A stretch of DNA of 64,000 bases from Oryzisolibacter propanilivorax. Lineage in GTDB: Bacteria > Pseudomonadota > Gammaproteobacteria > Burkholderiales > Burkholderiaceae_C. Position numbers and translations under genes: made by a program. The stretch lies in NCBI RefSeq assembly GCF_900103645.1, contig NZ_FNHP01000002.1:372001-436000 (forward strand), written 5' to 3'. Numbering within the stretch: position 1 is the first letter of the stretch; each line of letters opens with the position of its first letter. Shown in pieces: positions 44,516 through 54,548 of this stretch. The notes beneath the pieces were generated by a model. That model made no database searches. It was not told the DNA's origin and was given only the letters and a program-made list of their open reading frames with translations.

Positions 44516-44579
44516 GCGCGTGGCCGATAATGCGCGGCCGTTTTTTTCTCTCTCTCGCGACCGCGAGTCGCCTTCCGCC

Positions 44580-44840
44580 ATGACCGAACCCACGTCCTCC
44601 CTGCTGCCCCTGCCCGACCACCTGTCCATCGACCCGCGCAGCCCGCACCACGCGGCGGCGATCTTTCAGCAGCCGGTGGAGATCGGCATCCGCTTCAACG
44701 GCAAGGAGCGCTTCGACGTGCAGGAGTACTGCGTGAGCGAGGGCTGGATCAAGGTGCCCGCCGGCAAGACGCTGGACCGGCGCGGCCAGCCATTGCTGAT
44801 CAAGCTCAAGGGCAGCGTGGAGGCGTTCTACAAGCCCTGA
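44580..44840 (+). CDS. DUF3297 family protein
   Basis: This is an 86-aa protein: LPDHLSIDPRSPHHAAAIFQ, then GIRFNGKERFDVQEYCVSEG and WIKVPAGKTLDRRGQPLLIK. It matches the small DUF3297 family found widely in proteobacteria, sometimes mislabelled as glutathione peroxidase. There is no signal peptide or membrane segment, and the function is unknown. It is the first gene to the right of the candidate origin. Its ATG directly follows repeat copy 11 by about 65 bp. Confidence 0.85.
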   Translation: MTEPTSSLLPLPDHLSIDPRSPHHAAAIFQQPVEIGIRFNGKERFDVQEYCVSEGWIKVPAGKTLDRRGQPLLIKLKGSVEAFYKP

Positions 44841-44940
44841 GCCCGGCCGGGCCGGCACGGCGCGCACGGCTGCGCCGCGCCGGGCGCACAGGGCGCGGCG
44901 CCGTCCTGTCGGATGGCCCAGGGGCGCGCAGGCGCGCGCG

Positions 44941-45725
44941 TCAGCGTCCGCTGAAGACCGGCTTCCTGCGCTCGAAGAAGGCCTCGATGCCCTCGCGCAG
45001 GTCCTGCGTGCGCGCGCAGGTGTCGAAGGCCTCGGCCTCGGCCTGTAGTTGCGCGTCCAGGCCGCGCTCCAGGCTGCCGCGCAGCAGCCGGCGCATCTGG
45101 CCGTAGGCGCGCGTCGGACCGGCCGCTAGGCGCTCGGCCAGGGCCTGGGCAGCGCCCTCCAGCTCGGCCGCCGGCAGGACGCGGTTGACCAGGCCCAGGC
45201 GCAGGGCCTCGTCGGCATTCAGGGCGTCGCCCAGCAGGGCAATCTCCAGCGCCGGGCGCAGCCCCACCAGGCGCGGCAACGCCCAGGACGCGCCCACGTC
45301 GCAGCTGGTGCCCAGGTTGATGTAGGCCAGGTTGAACTTCGTGCCCTCGGCGGCCAGCACGAAGTCGCACATCAGCATCAGCGACATGCCGGCGCCGGCG
45401 GCCGCGCCATGCACTTGGGCGATGACCGGCGCGTCCAGCTGCTGCAGCACGCGCAGCGCCTCGTTCAGCGGCTTCAGGAGGGTGTCCGCGCGCCCTGCAC
45501 CGGGTCGGCGCGCAGCAGCGCCAGGTCGCCGCCGGCGACGAACGCCCGGCCCGCGCCCTTGAGCCGCACGGCGCGTACGCCGCCGTCGGCGGCGATGCCC
45601 TGCAGCGCTGCCAGCAGCGCCTCGGACGTGGCCAGGTCCAGCGCGTTCATGGCCTCGGGGCGGTTGAACTGCAGCGTGGCGATGGCGCCATCACGGGTGA
45701 CGAGCAGGGGAGGCTGGTCGGACAT
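44941..45725 (-). pseudogene. Enoyl-CoA hydratase family gene interrupted by a frameshift
   Basis: ATG 45725 opens MSDQPPLLVTRDGAIATLQF, continues to GAGRAFVAGGDLALLRADPV and QGARTPS, and stops at 45474. The rest of a crotonase (LLKPLNEALRVLQQLDAPVI, VHGAAAGAGMSLMLMCDFVL, FFERRKPVFSGR) continues in another frame to 44941. The two parts join if one base is missing near 45490, within GCGCGCGG. Both halves are otherwise well conserved, so this is a recent mutation, an assembly error in a GC-rich run, or less likely a programmed shift. Confidence 0.85.
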
Positions 45726-45733
45726 GGATGCTC

Positions 45734-45790
45734 CTGAAAAAGTAGCTGCTGGCTCAATGAATCTCACGGCCAGCGGCCAAAAGGCTGCAA
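45734..45790 (-). repeat. Interspersed hairpin repeat, copy 12 (diverged)
   Basis: AAAAAGTAGCTGCTGGCTCA is followed by CGGCCAGCGGCCAAAAGGCT. It lies just upstream of the frameshifted hydratase gene. Confidence 0.55.
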
Positions 45791-45834
45791 AAGACCAGTG
45801 TAGCGGTGCGCCGGCGCCGCACCCTGCGTCCAAG

Positions 45835-46467
45835 CTACAGCGCCATCGACGGCCGCTCGGCCATGCGCGCGCGCCAGCGGCGCAGGTGCGCATGCCGCTC
45901 CTCGGGCTGGCGGCGCACGATGCGCGCGAAGTCCACGGCCACCACGGCAGTGATGTCGGCGACGCTGAACATGTTCGCGGCGACGAAGTCGCGCCCGTCC
46001 AGGCGCGCGTCCAGCAGGTCGAAGAACTGCGCCACGCGCGCCAGGCCACGCTCGGCCAGCGCGGGGATCTGCGCGTGGCCGAGCGGCCCGGGCAGCGCCC
46101 GACCGGCCATGGCCGGCGCGCTGTTGCGCAGCGCCTCGGCCACGGCCAGCAGGCCGTCGAACTCCATGCGCCAGTTCCAGCTGGCGATCTCGGCTTTCTC
46201 CGCAGGCGTGCGGCCGAGCAGCGGCGGCTCGGGGTAGGCTGCCTCCAACCAGGCGGCGATGGCGGCGTTGTCGGTCAGCAGCAGGCCGTCGTCGGTGCGC
46301 AGCGCCGGTACCGTGCCCTGCGGGTTCAGCGCCAGGTAGGCCGCGCCCAGCTGCTCGCCGGCTTTCAGGTCCACCGGCACGGTGGCGTGTTCCAGGCCCT
46401 TTTCCGCCAGGAAAATGCGCGCACGGCGCGGGCTGGGGGCGGTGGCGCAGTCGTACAGGGTCAGCAT
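45835..46467 (-). CDS. Glutathione S-transferase family protein
   Basis: This is a 210-aa GST. The thioredoxin-like N-domain reads MLTLYDCATAPSPRRARIFL, VDLKAGEQLGAAYLALNPQG, TVPAL and LTDNAAIAAWLE. The helical C-domain shows DLLDARLDGRDFVAANMFSVADITAV. The active-site position is in CATAPSPRR, suggesting a Ser/Cys rather than Tyr type. It is one of three GST genes in this part of the window, 24 bp downstream of the YghU-like gene on the same strand, probably co-transcribed. The substrate is unknown. Confidence 0.92.
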   Translation of the reverse strand: MLTLYDCATAPSPRRARIFLAEKGLEHATVPVDLKAGEQLGAAYLALNPQGTVPALRTDDGLLLTDNAAIAAWLEAAYPEPPLLGRTPAEKAEIASWNWRMEFDGLLAVAEALRNSAPAMAGRALPGPLGHAQIPALAERGLARVAQFFDLLDARLDGRDFVAANMFSVADITAVVAVDFARIVRRQPEERHAHLRRWRARMAERPSMAL

Positions 46468-46491
46468 GGCAGGCTCCAGGGGCGAAGGGGA

Positions 46492-47367
46492 TCAGGCACC
46501 GGCGGGCGGGGGCGCGTCGAAGTCGCGCGCGTCGTGGCGTTCGCGCAGGCCGCCGCCGGGCGTGTGCGGCGTGTCGGGCGCGCGGTTCACACGCCGGCCG
46601 CGCTGCACCGCCGGGCGCCGGGCGATCTGCTCGGCCCAGCGGCGCACGTGCGAATACCCGTGCACCTGCAGGAATTCGCCCGCCTGGTACAGCTCGCCCA
46701 GCGCCAGCGCGCCGTACCAGGGCCAGGCGGCGATATCGGCGATGGTGTAGTCGGCGCCGGTGAGGTACTCATGCTCGGCCAGGCGCCGGTCCAGCACGTC
46801 CAGCTGGCGCTTGGCCTCCATGGCGTAGCGGTCGATGGCGTATTCGATCTTGACCGGCGCGTAGGCGTAGAAATGCCCGAAGCCGCCGCCCACGAAGGGC
46901 GCACTGCCCATCTGCCAGAACAGCCACGACAGGCATTCGGCGCGCTGCGCGGGCGAGGTGGGCAGCAGGGCGCCGAACTTTTCCGCCAGGTAGGTCAGGA
47001 TGGCGCCGGACTCGAACACGCGGATCGGCGCGGCCGGGTCGCTGCGGTCGAGCAGCGCGGGGATCTTGGAATTCGGGTTGACGCCGACGAAGCCGCTGCC
47101 GAACTGCTCGCCCTCGTGGATGCGCACCAGCCAGGCGTCGTACTCGGCGCCGGCGCGGCCCAGGGCCAGCAGTTCCTCCAGCATCACCGAGACCTTCACG
47201 CCGTTGGGCGTGCCCAGCGAGTACAGCTGCAGCGGGTGGCGGCCGACGGGCAGCTCCCGCTTGTGCGTGGCGCCGGCGACGGGGCGGTTGATGGCGGCGA
47301 AGCGGCCGCCGTTTTCCTTGTTCCATTGCCAGACGGCGGGCGGGGTGTAGGGGGCGGCATCGGGCAT
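46492..47367 (-). CDS. yghU: Glutathione-dependent disulfide-bond oxidoreductase, YghU-like
   Basis: This is a 291-aa nu-class GST-like protein with the long N-terminal extension typical of YghU (YTPPAVWQWNKENGGRFAAI and NRPVAGATHKRELPVG). The thioredoxin fold follows (LQLYSLGTPNGVKVSVMLEE, NPNSKIPALLD, FESGAILTYLAEKFG). YghU binds two glutathiones and reduces disulfides and organic peroxides; it lacks a catalytic Cys. The C-terminus has an extra tail (TPGGGLRERHDARDFDAPPP). It lies upstream of the GST gene on the same strand. Confidence 0.93.
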   Translation of the reverse strand: MPDAAPYTPPAVWQWNKENGGRFAAINRPVAGATHKRELPVGRHPLQLYSLGTPNGVKVSVMLEELLALGRAGAEYDAWLVRIHEGEQFGSGFVGVNPNSKIPALLDRSDPAAPIRVFESGAILTYLAEKFGALLPTSPAQRAECLSWLFWQMGSAPFVGGGFGHFYAYAPVKIEYAIDRYAMEAKRQLDVLDRRLAEHEYLTGADYTIADIAAWPWYGALALGELYQAGEFLQVHGYSHVRRWAEQIARRPAVQRGRRVNRAPDTPHTPGGGLRERHDARDFDAPPPAGA

Positions 47368-47561
47368 GGGCAGGGTTCCTGTGGTTGGGTGGGCCAGCCG
47401 GTGTTTGTACCCAAAACCGGGCAGGGCCGCAGCCGCCTCGGTGCCATGGCCGCATCAGCCGCTATGGCATGCCACACAGGCGTCGGGAACGCTTGGAGGC
47501 ATGCGCTGCGGCGCGCTTCGCCTCCACACCCGGCGCCTGGCGGCCGAACGCTCCCAGCTGC

Positions 47562-48863
47562 TCAGGCAGCGCCGGCCGGCGCCGCAGGAGCGGGCCGTCC
47601 GGGCAGCCTGCGGCCGGCATAGCGCGCCAAGGCCAGGCCTTCGGTGCTGATCTCGGGGCTGCGGCCCAGCATCAGGTCGGCCAGCAGCCGGCCCGAGCCG
47701 CAGGCCATGGTCCAGCCCAGGGTTCCGTGACCGGTGTTCAGGAACAGGTTGGGGTACGGCGTGGCACCGATGATCGGCGTGCCGTCGGGCGTCATCGGGC
47801 GCAGCCCGGTCCAGAAGCTGGCGCGCGGCACGTCGCCGCCGGGGAACAGCTCGCCCACCACCATCTCCAGCGTCGCCCGGCGGCGCGGGTCCAGGCGCAG
47901 GTCGAAGCCGGCCAGCTCGGCCATGCCGCCGACGCGGATGCGCTCGCCCAGCCGTGTGACGGCGATCTTGTAGGTCTCGTCGAGCACCGTCGAGCGCGGC
48001 GCCCGCGCTGCGTCCCGCAGCGGCAGCGTCAGCGAATAGCCCTTGACCGGATAGACCGGCAACCGCAGCCCCAGGGGCGCCAGCGCGGCGCGCGAGTAGC
48101 TGCCGAACGCCATGACGTAACGGTCGGCACGCAGCACCCGGCCGTTGGCGCGCACGCCGGCGACCCGCCCGCCCTCGAGCAGCAGCGTCTCCACCTGCTG
48201 GTTGAAGCACAGCTCCACGCCCAGCCCGCGCGCGATGTCGGCCAGCCGGCTGGTGAACTGCTGGCAGTCGCCGGTTTCGTCGAGCGGCAGGCGCAACCCG
48301 CCGCTGAGGCTGGCCCGCGCCTGGGCCAGCGCCGGCTCGACCCGCGACAGGCCCGCGCGGTCCAGCAGCTCGTGGCGTATGCCGCACTCGCGCAGCACGT
48401 CGATGTCGCGCTGCACCGCGTCGAGCTGGGCCTGCGTGCGAAACAGCTGCAGCGTGCCGCCGCTGCGCTGCTCGTAGGCGATGCCAGTGTCGGCGCGCAG
48501 CTGCTGCAGGCAGGCGCGGCTGTACTCGGCCACGCGCAGCATGCGCTCCTTGTTGACCGCGTAGCGCGCCGGCGTGCAGTTGCGCAGCAGCTGCGCCATC
48601 CAGCCCAGCTGGAACGCGCTGCCATCGAGCCGCACGGCCAGCGGCGCATGCCGCTGCAGCAGCCACCGCAGCGCCTTGAGCGGAATGCCCGGCGCCGCCC
48701 AGGGGGTGGAATAGCCAGGCGAGATCTGGCCCGCGTTGGCGAAGCTGGTTTCCTGCGCGGGGCCGTCCTGGCGGTCGAGCACCGTGACCTGCGCGCCCAG
48801 GCGGGCCAGGTAGTAGGCGCTGCTGATGCCGATCACGCCCCCGCCCAGCACAAGAATCTTCAT
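47562..48863 (-). CDS. dadA: D-amino acid dehydrogenase
   Basis: This 433-aa FAD enzyme oxidatively deaminates D-amino acids, mainly D-alanine, and passes electrons to the quinone pool. The FAD motif [20 protein letters not shown] opens the protein. Typical DadA blocks are [57 protein letters not shown] and [20 protein letters not shown]. It is divergent from an Lrp/AsnC regulator, the usual partner in alanine catabolism. No dadX racemase is adjacent. Confidence 0.95.
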   Translation of the reverse strand: MKILVLGGGVIGISSAYYLARLGAQVTVLDRQDGPAQETSFANAGQISPGYSTPWAAPGIPLKALRWLLQRHAPLAVRLDGSAFQLGWMAQLLRNCTPARYAVNKERMLRVAEYSRACLQQLRADTGIAYEQRSGGTLQLFRTQAQLDAVQRDIDVLRECGIRHELLDRAGLSRVEPALAQARASLSGGLRLPLDETGDCQQFTSRLADIARGLGVELCFNQQVETLLLEGGRVAGVRANGRVLRADRYVMAFGSYSRAALAPLGLRLPVYPVKGYSLTLPLRDAARAPRSTVLDETYKIAVTRLGERIRVGGMAELAGFDLRLDPRRRATLEMVVGELFPGGDVPRASFWTGLRPMTPDGTPIIGATPYPNLFLNTGHGTLGWTMACGSGRLLADLMLGRSPEISTEGLALARYAGRRLPGRPAPAAPAGAA

Positions 48864-48973
48864 GGCAGCAACTCCGGTCGAAGTGGTTCGCGCTAGGTTA
48901 GTGCGGACCTCGAAGGGTTTTCCACCGAAAATCGGCGTTTTCCGGTTGAAAACCGCCTCACAAGGCTGCTCTC

Positions 48974-49441
48974 ATGACCTCCGCCAGTGAAATCCCCTGC
49001 AGCCTCGACCGCACGGACCGCCGCATCCTGGACATCCTGCGGCGCGAGGGGCGCATCGCCATCACCGAGCTGGCCCAGCGGGTCGGCCTGACGGCCTCGC
49101 CCTGCGCGGAGCGCATGCGGCGCATGGAGCGCGCAGGGGTGATCACCGGCTACCACGCGCGCGTCGCGCCGCAGGCCCTGGGCAAGACGCTGCTGGTGTT
49201 CGTCGAGCTGACACTGGCGGCCAAGTCTGAGGACATCTTCGAGAAGGTGCGCCACGAACTGTTGCAGGTGCCGGACGTGCTCGAGTGCCATCTGGTCTCC
49301 GGCAGCTTCGACTACCTGGTCAAGGCGCGCCTGGGCGGCATGCCCGAGTACCGCCGGCTGCTGGGCGATCTGCTGAAGCGCCTGCCGGTACCGGCCGAGT
49401 CGCACAGCTACGTGGTGATGGAGGAGATCAAGGGCGGCTGA
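48974..49441 (+). CDS. Lrp/AsnC-family transcriptional regulator
   Basis: This is a 155-aa feast/famine regulator. The N-terminal HTH reads LDRTDRRILDILRREGRIAI and AQRVGLTASPCAERMRRME. The C-terminal RAM ligand domain has VFVELTLAAKSEDIFEKVRH, VLECHLVSGSFDYLVKARLG and the final VPAESHSYVVMEEIKGG. It is divergent from dadA with 110 bp between, so it probably activates dadA in response to alanine (DadR-like). The gap contains a run of short AAAATCGG/CCGATTTT-like dyads near 48925. Confidence 0.93.
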   Translation: MTSASEIPCSLDRTDRRILDILRREGRIAITELAQRVGLTASPCAERMRRMERAGVITGYHARVAPQALGKTLLVFVELTLAAKSEDIFEKVRHELLQVPDVLECHLVSGSFDYLVKARLGGMPEYRRLLGDLLKRLPVPAESHSYVVMEEIKGG

Positions 49442-49458
49442 GCGGCCGGGCCCGGGCG

Positions 49459-49881
49459 TCAGGCCGCCAGGTCGTCCAGGATCGGGCACTCCGGCCGGCC
49501 GTTGCCCTGGCAGCACGCCACCAGCGCCTGCAGCGAGCGCTGCATGGCCTGCATGGCGGCGATGCGCTCGCCCAGGTTGTCGATGTGCTGCTGCGCGATG
49601 CGCTTGACCTGGGCGCTGGCGCGGCGCCGGTCCTGCCACAGGCCCAGCAGCCGGGTGATCTCGTCGATGGAGAACCCCAGGTCGCGCGCGCGGCGGATGA
49701 AGCGCAGGGTGTGCACCTCGGCCGCGCCGTACTGGCGGTAGCCGCTGCCGGTGCGCGCTACTGTGCCCAGCAGGCCCAGGCCCTCGTAGTGGCGCACCAT
49801 GCGCGCCGAGACACCGGCGCGGCGCGCCGCCTCGCCGATGGGAACAGGCCAGGTGTCGTCTGGGGCGGCGGCAGCGGTCAT
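49459..49881 (-). CDS. cueR: Copper-responsive MerR-family regulator CueR
   Basis: This is a 140-aa MerR regulator. The HTH is IGEAARRAGVSARMVRHYEG, the wing LGLLGTVARTGSGYRQYGAA, and a dimerisation helix follows. The C-terminal metal loop CCQGNGRPECPI has the Cys-x7-Cys spacing of Cu(I)/Ag(I) sensors. ATG 49881 is the family start; the in-frame opening to 49953 is not homologous. Expected targets are the copZ and copA promoters just beyond, both with the 19-bp spacer typical of MerR-family activation. Confidence 0.94.
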   Translation of the reverse strand: MTAAAAPDDTWPVPIGEAARRAGVSARMVRHYEGLGLLGTVARTGSGYRQYGAAEVHTLRFIRRARDLGFSIDEITRLLGLWQDRRRASAQVKRIAQQHIDNLGERIAAMQAMQRSLQALVACCQGNGRPECPILDDLAA

Positions 49882-49960
49882 GACAAGAGGCTCCTCACGA
49901 TGGGCGGCGCGGCGGCCGGATCGAACTGCGCCGCCAGCCATGCGCTGGCACACATCGCGG

Positions 49961-50028
49961 TTTCAAGCCAAAACAGGCCTCAGCCCTTGTAACGCATGGG
50001 CCTGCAGCTATCAAAAGCAAAGCGCCTG
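49961..50028 (+). repeat. Interspersed hairpin repeat, copy 13
   Basis: AAACAGGCCTCAGCCCTTGT, then AACGCATGGGCCTGCAGCTA and TCAAAAGC. This is one of the best-preserved copies, between cueR and copZ. Confidence 0.8.
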
Positions 50029-50060
50029 GCGAGCGATACGGTCACCGGCTCTGGCCGGCA

Positions 50061-50258
50061 TCAGGCCGCCACCTGGTAGCCCTCGTCGCGGATCGCCTGG
50101 GCGATGGCGTCGCGCGACTTCTCGCTGTCCACGCTGACCTGGCCGCTGTCCAGGTTGACCTGGACGATGGCCTCGGTGTCCACCTCGCGCACGGCGTGCA
50201 CCACGGCGCGCTCGCAATGGCCGCAGGTCATGCCCTGGACGTTGAATTGGTGTTGCAT
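50061..50258 (-). CDS. copZ: Copper chaperone CopZ (heavy-metal-associated domain protein)
   Basis: This is a 65-aa single HMA domain. The metal-binding motif GMTCGHCERAV lies near residue 10, in an otherwise typical ferredoxin-like fold (VDTEAIVQVNLDSGQVSVDS, AIRDEGYQVAA). It carries Cu(I) to the CopA ATPase. It is divergent from copA with 154 bp between. The gap contains two opposed CueR-type promoters, so chaperone and pump should be co-induced by copper. Confidence 0.95.
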   Translation of the reverse strand: MQHQFNVQGMTCGHCERAVVHAVREVDTEAIVQVNLDSGQVSVDSEKSRDAIAQAIRDEGYQVAA

Positions 50259-50328
50259 GGCGGGGTCCTTTCGTGCAGAGGAGGGGAAAGAAAGACAGGA
50301 GCGACGCCGCAGTGCGACTGCTGGCGCC

Positions 50329-50359
50329 ATCATGAAGCCTGACATGGTGTCAAAGTCAA
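50329..50359 (-). promoter_or_regulatory. CueR-type promoter for copZ
   Basis: On the minus strand -35 TTGACT and -10 CATGAT are 19 bp apart, the stretched spacing of MerR-family promoters. The spacer holds the dyad TGACACCATGTCA. Confidence 0.7.
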
Positions 50360-50375
50360 GCACCGACCGCGCGGC

Positions 50376-50406
50376 TTGACCTTGCCATGCTGTCAAGGTT
50401 TAAGGT
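50376..50406 (+). promoter_or_regulatory. CueR-type promoter for copA
   Basis: -35 TTGACC and -10 TAAGGT are separated by 19 bp holding the dyad CCTTG-N9-CAAGG. The -10 ends only 6 bp before the copA ATG, implying a leaderless or almost leaderless mRNA. Confidence 0.7.
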
Positions 50407-50412
50407 GGCGCC

Positions 50413-52668
50413 ATGGACTCCACCACGCTCGCCCCTGCTCCTGCCGCCGCTGCCCGCACTGGCGGTCCCGCCACCCTGGACCTGGGCGTGGGCGGCATGA
50501 CCTGCGCCAGCTGCGTGGCGCGGGTGGAGCGCGCGCTGCGCAAGGTGCCCGGCGTGCAGGACGCGGCGGTGAACCTGGCGACCGAGTCCGTCCACGTGAC
50601 CTTCGCCGAAGGCGCCGCGCCCGACCTGCCGGCGCGCGCGCGCCGCGCCATCCGCGATGCCGGCTACGAGCCGCGCGAACTGGCCGACGCCGCGCAGGCC
50701 CAGGCCGCGCAGGACGCATCGCCCTGGGCCGGCTTCGCGCCGGTGGGCTGGGGCCTGCTGCTGTCGGCGCCGCTGGTGCTGCCGATGCTGGGCGACCTGT
50801 TCGGGCAGGACTGGATGCTGCCCGCCTGGATGCAGTTCCTGCTGGCCACGCCGGTGCAGTTCATCCTGGGCGCGCGCTTCTACCAGGCCGGCTGGCACGC
50901 CGCCCGTGCCCTCACGGGCAACATGGACCTGCTGGTGGCGCTGGGCACCAGCGCCGGCTACGGCCTGTCGCTGTGGCTCTGGGCCACGGCGCCGGCAGGC
51001 CATGCGCCGCACCTGTATTTCGAGGCCTCGGCGGTGGTCATTACGCTGGTGCTGCTTGGCAAGTGGCTGGAGGCCCGCGCCAAGCGCCAGACCACCGCGG
51101 CGATCCGCGCGCTGCATGCGCTGCGTCCGGAGGTGGCGCACCTGCTGGGCCGCGACGGCGAGATGGATGTGCCGATCGGCGAAGTCCTGGCCGGCGACCG
51201 GCTGGTGGTGCGTCCGGGCGAGCGCATCGCGCTGGACGGCACGCTGCTGGAGGGCGAGACGCAGGTGGACGAATCCATGCTGACCGGCGAGCCGCTGCCC
51301 GTGCCGCGCGGCCCGGGCGACCGGCTCACGGGCGGCGCCATCAACGGCGAGGCGCGCGTGGTGATGCAGGTGACGGCGGTGGGCGCCGAGACGGTGCTGG
51401 CGCGCATCATCCGCCTGGTCGAGGACGCACAGGCCGCCAAGGCGCCGATCCAGCGGCTGGTGGACCAGGTGGCGGCGGTGTTCGTGCCGGCGGTGCTGGC
51501 GATCGCACTGGTCACGCTGGCCGGCTGGCTGCTGGCCGGCGCGGGCGTGGAGGACGCGCTGATCCACGCCGTGGCGGTGCTGGTCATCGCCTGCCCATGC
51601 GCGCTGGGGCTGGCGACGCCGGCGGCCATCATGGCCGGCACCGGGGTGGCGGCGCAGCATGGCGTGCTGATCAAGGACGCCGAGGCGCTGGAAACCGCGC
51701 ACCGCGTCGACACCGTGGCCTTCGACAAGACTGGCACGCTGACCGTGGGCCGGCCGACGCTCACCATGTTTCACGTGGAACAGGGCCAGGACGAGGCCGC
51801 GCTGCTGGCGACGGTGGCGGCGGTGCAGTCCGGCAGCGAGCACCCGCTGGCGCGCGCCGTGGTGCAGGCGGCGCAGGATCGCGCCCTGGCGCTGCCGCCC
51901 GCCGACGCCGTGCGCGCCCTGCCCGGGCGCGGCACCGAGGGCCAGGTGCAGGGCCGGCGCTGGCGCATCGGCAGCCTGCGCTGGATGGACGAGCTGGCCG
52001 CGCCGCTGGGCGCGCTGCAGGCGCGCGCGCTGGCGCTGCAGCAGCAGGGCGCCACGGTCTCGGCGCTGGCCGAGGAGATGGACGGCGGCGCCCCGGTGGT
52101 GCGCGCGCTGCTGGCCTTTGGCGACGAGCCCAAGCCCGGCGCGCGCGCGGCGCTGGCGCAGCTGCAAGCGCGCGGCGTGCGCTGTGTGATGATCTCGGGC
52201 GACAACCGTGGCGCGGCCGAGGCCATGGCGCGGCGCCTGGGACTGGAGCCGGACACCGGCGCCGTCATGGCCGAGGTGCTGCCCGGCGGCAAGGCGGATG
52301 CCGTGCGCGCGCTGCAGCAGGGCGGTCACGTGGTCGCCATGGTGGGCGACGGCGTGAACGACGCGCCGGCGCTGGCGGCGGCGGATGTGGGCCTGGCGAT
52401 GGGCAACGGCACCGACGTGGCCATGCACGCCGCCGGCATCACGCTGATGCGTGGCGACCCGGCGCTGGTGGCGGCGGCGCTCGACATCTCGCACCGCACG
52501 GTGGCCAAGATCCGGCAGAACCTGTTCTGGGCGTTCATCTACAACGTCGCCGGCATCCCGCTGGCGGCGCTGGGCTACCTGAGCCCGGTGATGGCCGGCG
52601 CGGCGATGGCGCTCAGCTCGGTCAGCGTGATGGCCAACGCCTTGCTATTGAAGCGCTGGCGCGGTTGA
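50413..52668 (+). CDS. copA: Copper-translocating P1B-type ATPase
   Basis: This 751-aa inner-membrane pump exports Cu(I). One N-terminal HMA domain ([13 protein letters not shown]) is followed by eight membrane helices with the metal-transport motif [12 protein letters not shown]. The phosphorylation site is [11 protein letters not shown], the actuator motif [10 protein letters not shown], the SEHPLARA motif of the N-domain is present, and the hinge is [19 protein letters not shown] parS site (51767-51782) lies within the coding sequence, encoding MFHVEQ at the start of the nucleotide-binding domain. See the CueR promoter. Confidence 0.97.
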   Translation: MDSTTLAPAPAAAARTGGPATLDLGVGGMTCASCVARVERALRKVPGVQDAAVNLATESVHVTFAEGAAPDLPARARRAIRDAGYEPRELADAAQAQAAQDASPWAGFAPVGWGLLLSAPLVLPMLGDLFGQDWMLPAWMQFLLATPVQFILGARFYQAGWHAARALTGNMDLLVALGTSAGYGLSLWLWATAPAGHAPHLYFEASAVVITLVLLGKWLEARAKRQTTAAIRALHALRPEVAHLLGRDGEMDVPIGEVLAGDRLVVRPGERIALDGTLLEGETQVDESMLTGEPLPVPRGPGDRLTGGAINGEARVVMQVTAVGAETVLARIIRLVEDAQAAKAPIQRLVDQVAAVFVPAVLAIALVTLAGWLLAGAGVEDALIHAVAVLVIACPCALGLATPAAIMAGTGVAAQHGVLIKDAEALETAHRVDTVAFDKTGTLTVGRPTLTMFHVEQGQDEAALLATVAAVQSGSEHPLARAVVQAAQDRALALPPADAVRALPGRGTEGQVQGRRWRIGSLRWMDELAAPLGALQARALALQQQGATVSALAEEMDGGAPVVRALLAFGDEPKPGARAALAQLQARGVRCVMISGDNRGAAEAMARRLGLEPDTGAVMAEVLPGGKADAVRALQQGGHVVAMVGDGVNDAPALAAADVGLAMGNGTDVAMHAAGITLMRGDPALVAAALDISHRTVAKIRQNLFWAFIYNVAGIPLAALGYLSPVMAGAAMALSSVSVMANALLLKRWRG
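51767..51782. other. parS site 1 (inside copA)
   Basis: TGTTTCACGTGGAACA matches the parS palindrome TGTTTCACGTGAAACA at 15 of 16 positions. ParB-CTP clamps load at such sites to nucleate the segregation complex. Confidence 0.88.
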
Positions 52669-52781
52669 GAAATTTGCGCCCAAAACGCTGGGCGTCTGGC
52701 AAACTGCAACGTTTTGTTGCATACAGATCGGTGCCGTCCCTTGGCGGTTCATCCGAAGCCAGACAGGAAAGACCCAGGTTT

Positions 52782-54437
52782 ATGAATCTCGACGCACTGA
52801 TGCGGGCCTTCAGCATCCGCACCCGCATGATCGGCGCCATCGCCGTGGTCATGGCATTGCTGGCGCTGCTGGGCGGCGCGGGCATGCTGGGCATGCTGCG
52901 CATCCACGCGCAAAGCCAGGACTTCATCACCCAGTCGCATGCCGCGGTGGCGCTGCTGGGCCAGCTGCGCGGCGAACTGGGCAACGTGCGCCAGCACGAG
53001 AAGGACATGATCATCCACTACGAGAAGCCCGAGCAGGTGCGCATGGCCAAGGGCCAGTGGGACGCGGCGGTGGAGGCCGCCATCCAGGTGGCGCAGCAGA
53101 TGGCGCAGGTGCTGCCCGAGGAAGACCGGGCCAGTGCGCAGGAGGTGGCCGGCTTCCTGAAAGCCTACCGCGAGCGCTTCGCCCCGGTGGCGCGGCAGCT
53201 GGAGGACGGCGGCTACGACACCGCCACCATCGCCAACCGCATGAGCGAGCGGGCCATCGAGCAGGTGGCTAACGCCACCGCGCAGATGCAGCAACTCGAG
53301 CGCTCCTTGAGCGAGGACGTGCAGCAGGCCATCGACACGCAAAGCAGCACCGCCGAGCGCACCAAGTGGCTGTTCATCCTGGCGGTGGTGCTGGCCATCG
53401 TGGTGGTGGTGCCGCTGACGCTGCTGAACATGGTCTCCATCTGCCGCCCGCTGGCGACGGCGCGCGCCATGGCGCAGGCGATCGCCGGCGGCGACCTGTC
53501 TCAGCGCGTGACGGTGCAGGGCCGCGACGAGGTGGCCGACCTGCAGCGCGCGCTGGTGGACATGCAGCAGGGCCTGGCCGGCCTGGTGTCGCAGGTGCGC
53601 GACGCCAGCGGCTCCATCGCCACCGCCAGCCAGCAGATCGCCATGGGCAACCAGGACCTGTCGGCGCGCACCGAGCAGACCGCCAGCAACGCCCAGGAGG
53701 CGGTGGCCTCGCTGTCGCAGCTCACCGCCACGGTGCAGCAGACGGCCTCGTCCTCGCAGGTCGCCAGCCAGCTGGCGGCCACGGCGTCGGGCAGCGCGGT
53801 GCGCGGCGGCGACGTGGTGCAGCAGGTGGTGGGCAGCATGCAGGACATCGCCGGCTCCAGCCGCAAGATCGGCGACATCATCGGCCTGATCGACTCCATC
53901 GCCTTCCAGACCAACATCCTGGCGCTGAACGCCGCCGTGGAAGCGGCGCGCGCCGGCGAGCAGGGCCGGGGCTTTGCGGTGGTGGCCGGCGAGGTGCGCA
54001 GTCTGGCGCAGCGCAGTGCCCAGGCGGCCAGCGAGATCAAGCAGCTCATCGGCGCCAGCGTGACGGCGGTGGACGGCGGCGTGCGCCAGGTCGAGGACGC
54101 GGGCCGCGCCATGCAGGAGATCGTCTCCGGCGTGCAGCGCGTCACCGACATCATTGGCGAGATCAACGCCGCCGCCAGCGAGCAGTCGGCCGGCATCGGC
54201 CAGGTGAACGGCGCCGTCGGCGAGATCGACCGCATGACGCAGCAGAATGCCGCGCTGGTCGAGGAATCGGCCGCCGCCGCCGAGAGCCTGCGCGAGCAGG
54301 CGGCACGCCTGTCGCAGGTGGTGCAGCAATTCCGCCTGGACGGCGGCGACCTGCTGGCCAGCGCCGGTGCGCCACTGGCGAGCACCGGGCGTGCCCCGGC
54401 CCTGGGTGGCCAGCTGCGCCCGGCCCTGGCGGCGTAG
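52782..54437 (+). CDS. Methyl-accepting chemotaxis protein
   Basis: This is a 551-aa class I chemoreceptor. The first membrane segment is [20 protein letters not shown] (about residues 16-38). A periplasmic four-helix ligand domain of about 150 residues follows, then the second segment [23 protein letters not shown] and a long cytoplasmic coiled coil. The signalling hairpin tip is [23 protein letters not shown], nearly invariant in the family. There is no C-terminal CheR pentapeptide. The attractant is unknown. It is an isolated gene; no che genes are nearby. Confidence 0.95.
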   Translation: MNLDALMRAFSIRTRMIGAIAVVMALLALLGGAGMLGMLRIHAQSQDFITQSHAAVALLGQLRGELGNVRQHEKDMIIHYEKPEQVRMAKGQWDAAVEAAIQVAQQMAQVLPEEDRASAQEVAGFLKAYRERFAPVARQLEDGGYDTATIANRMSERAIEQVANATAQMQQLERSLSEDVQQAIDTQSSTAERTKWLFILAVVLAIVVVVPLTLLNMVSICRPLATARAMAQAIAGGDLSQRVTVQGRDEVADLQRALVDMQQGLAGLVSQVRDASGSIATASQQIAMGNQDLSARTEQTASNAQEAVASLSQLTATVQQTASSSQVASQLAATASGSAVRGGDVVQQVVGSMQDIAGSSRKIGDIIGLIDSIAFQTNILALNAAVEAARAGEQGRGFAVVAGEVRSLAQRSAQAASEIKQLIGASVTAVDGGVRQVEDAGRAMQEIVSGVQRVTDIIGEINAAASEQSAGIGQVNGAVGEIDRMTQQNAALVEESAAAAESLREQAARLSQVVQQFRLDGGDLLASAGAPLASTGRAPALGGQLRPALAA

Positions 54438-54485
54438 CGCCCGGCGAACTACCCCTCGCAAGCCGTGGCAGACAGGCCGCGGCAC

Positions 54486-54548
54486 TATCGAAAAAATAGC
54501 TGCAGGCCCATATGGAACATGGGCCTGCGGTGTTTTTGGCTTGAAATC
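54486..54548 (-). repeat. Interspersed hairpin repeat, copy 14
   Basis: AAATAGCTGCAGGCCCATAT, then GGAACATGGGCCTGCGGTGT and TTTTGGC. The stem GCAGGCCCAT/ATGGGCCTGC is perfect over 10 bp. The remaining 54438-54703 gap holds nothing else I recognise. Confidence 0.8.

Noticed and set aside
45474-45725. Programmed frameshift in the enoyl-CoA hydratase
   Set aside because: No slippery heptamer or following pseudoknot visible at the junction; mutation or sequence error is simpler.
52655-52700. Possible seventeenth hairpin repeat after copA
   Set aside because: TTGCTATTGAAGCGCTGG looks superficially similar, but the paired stem and the CAGCTATC end are missing.
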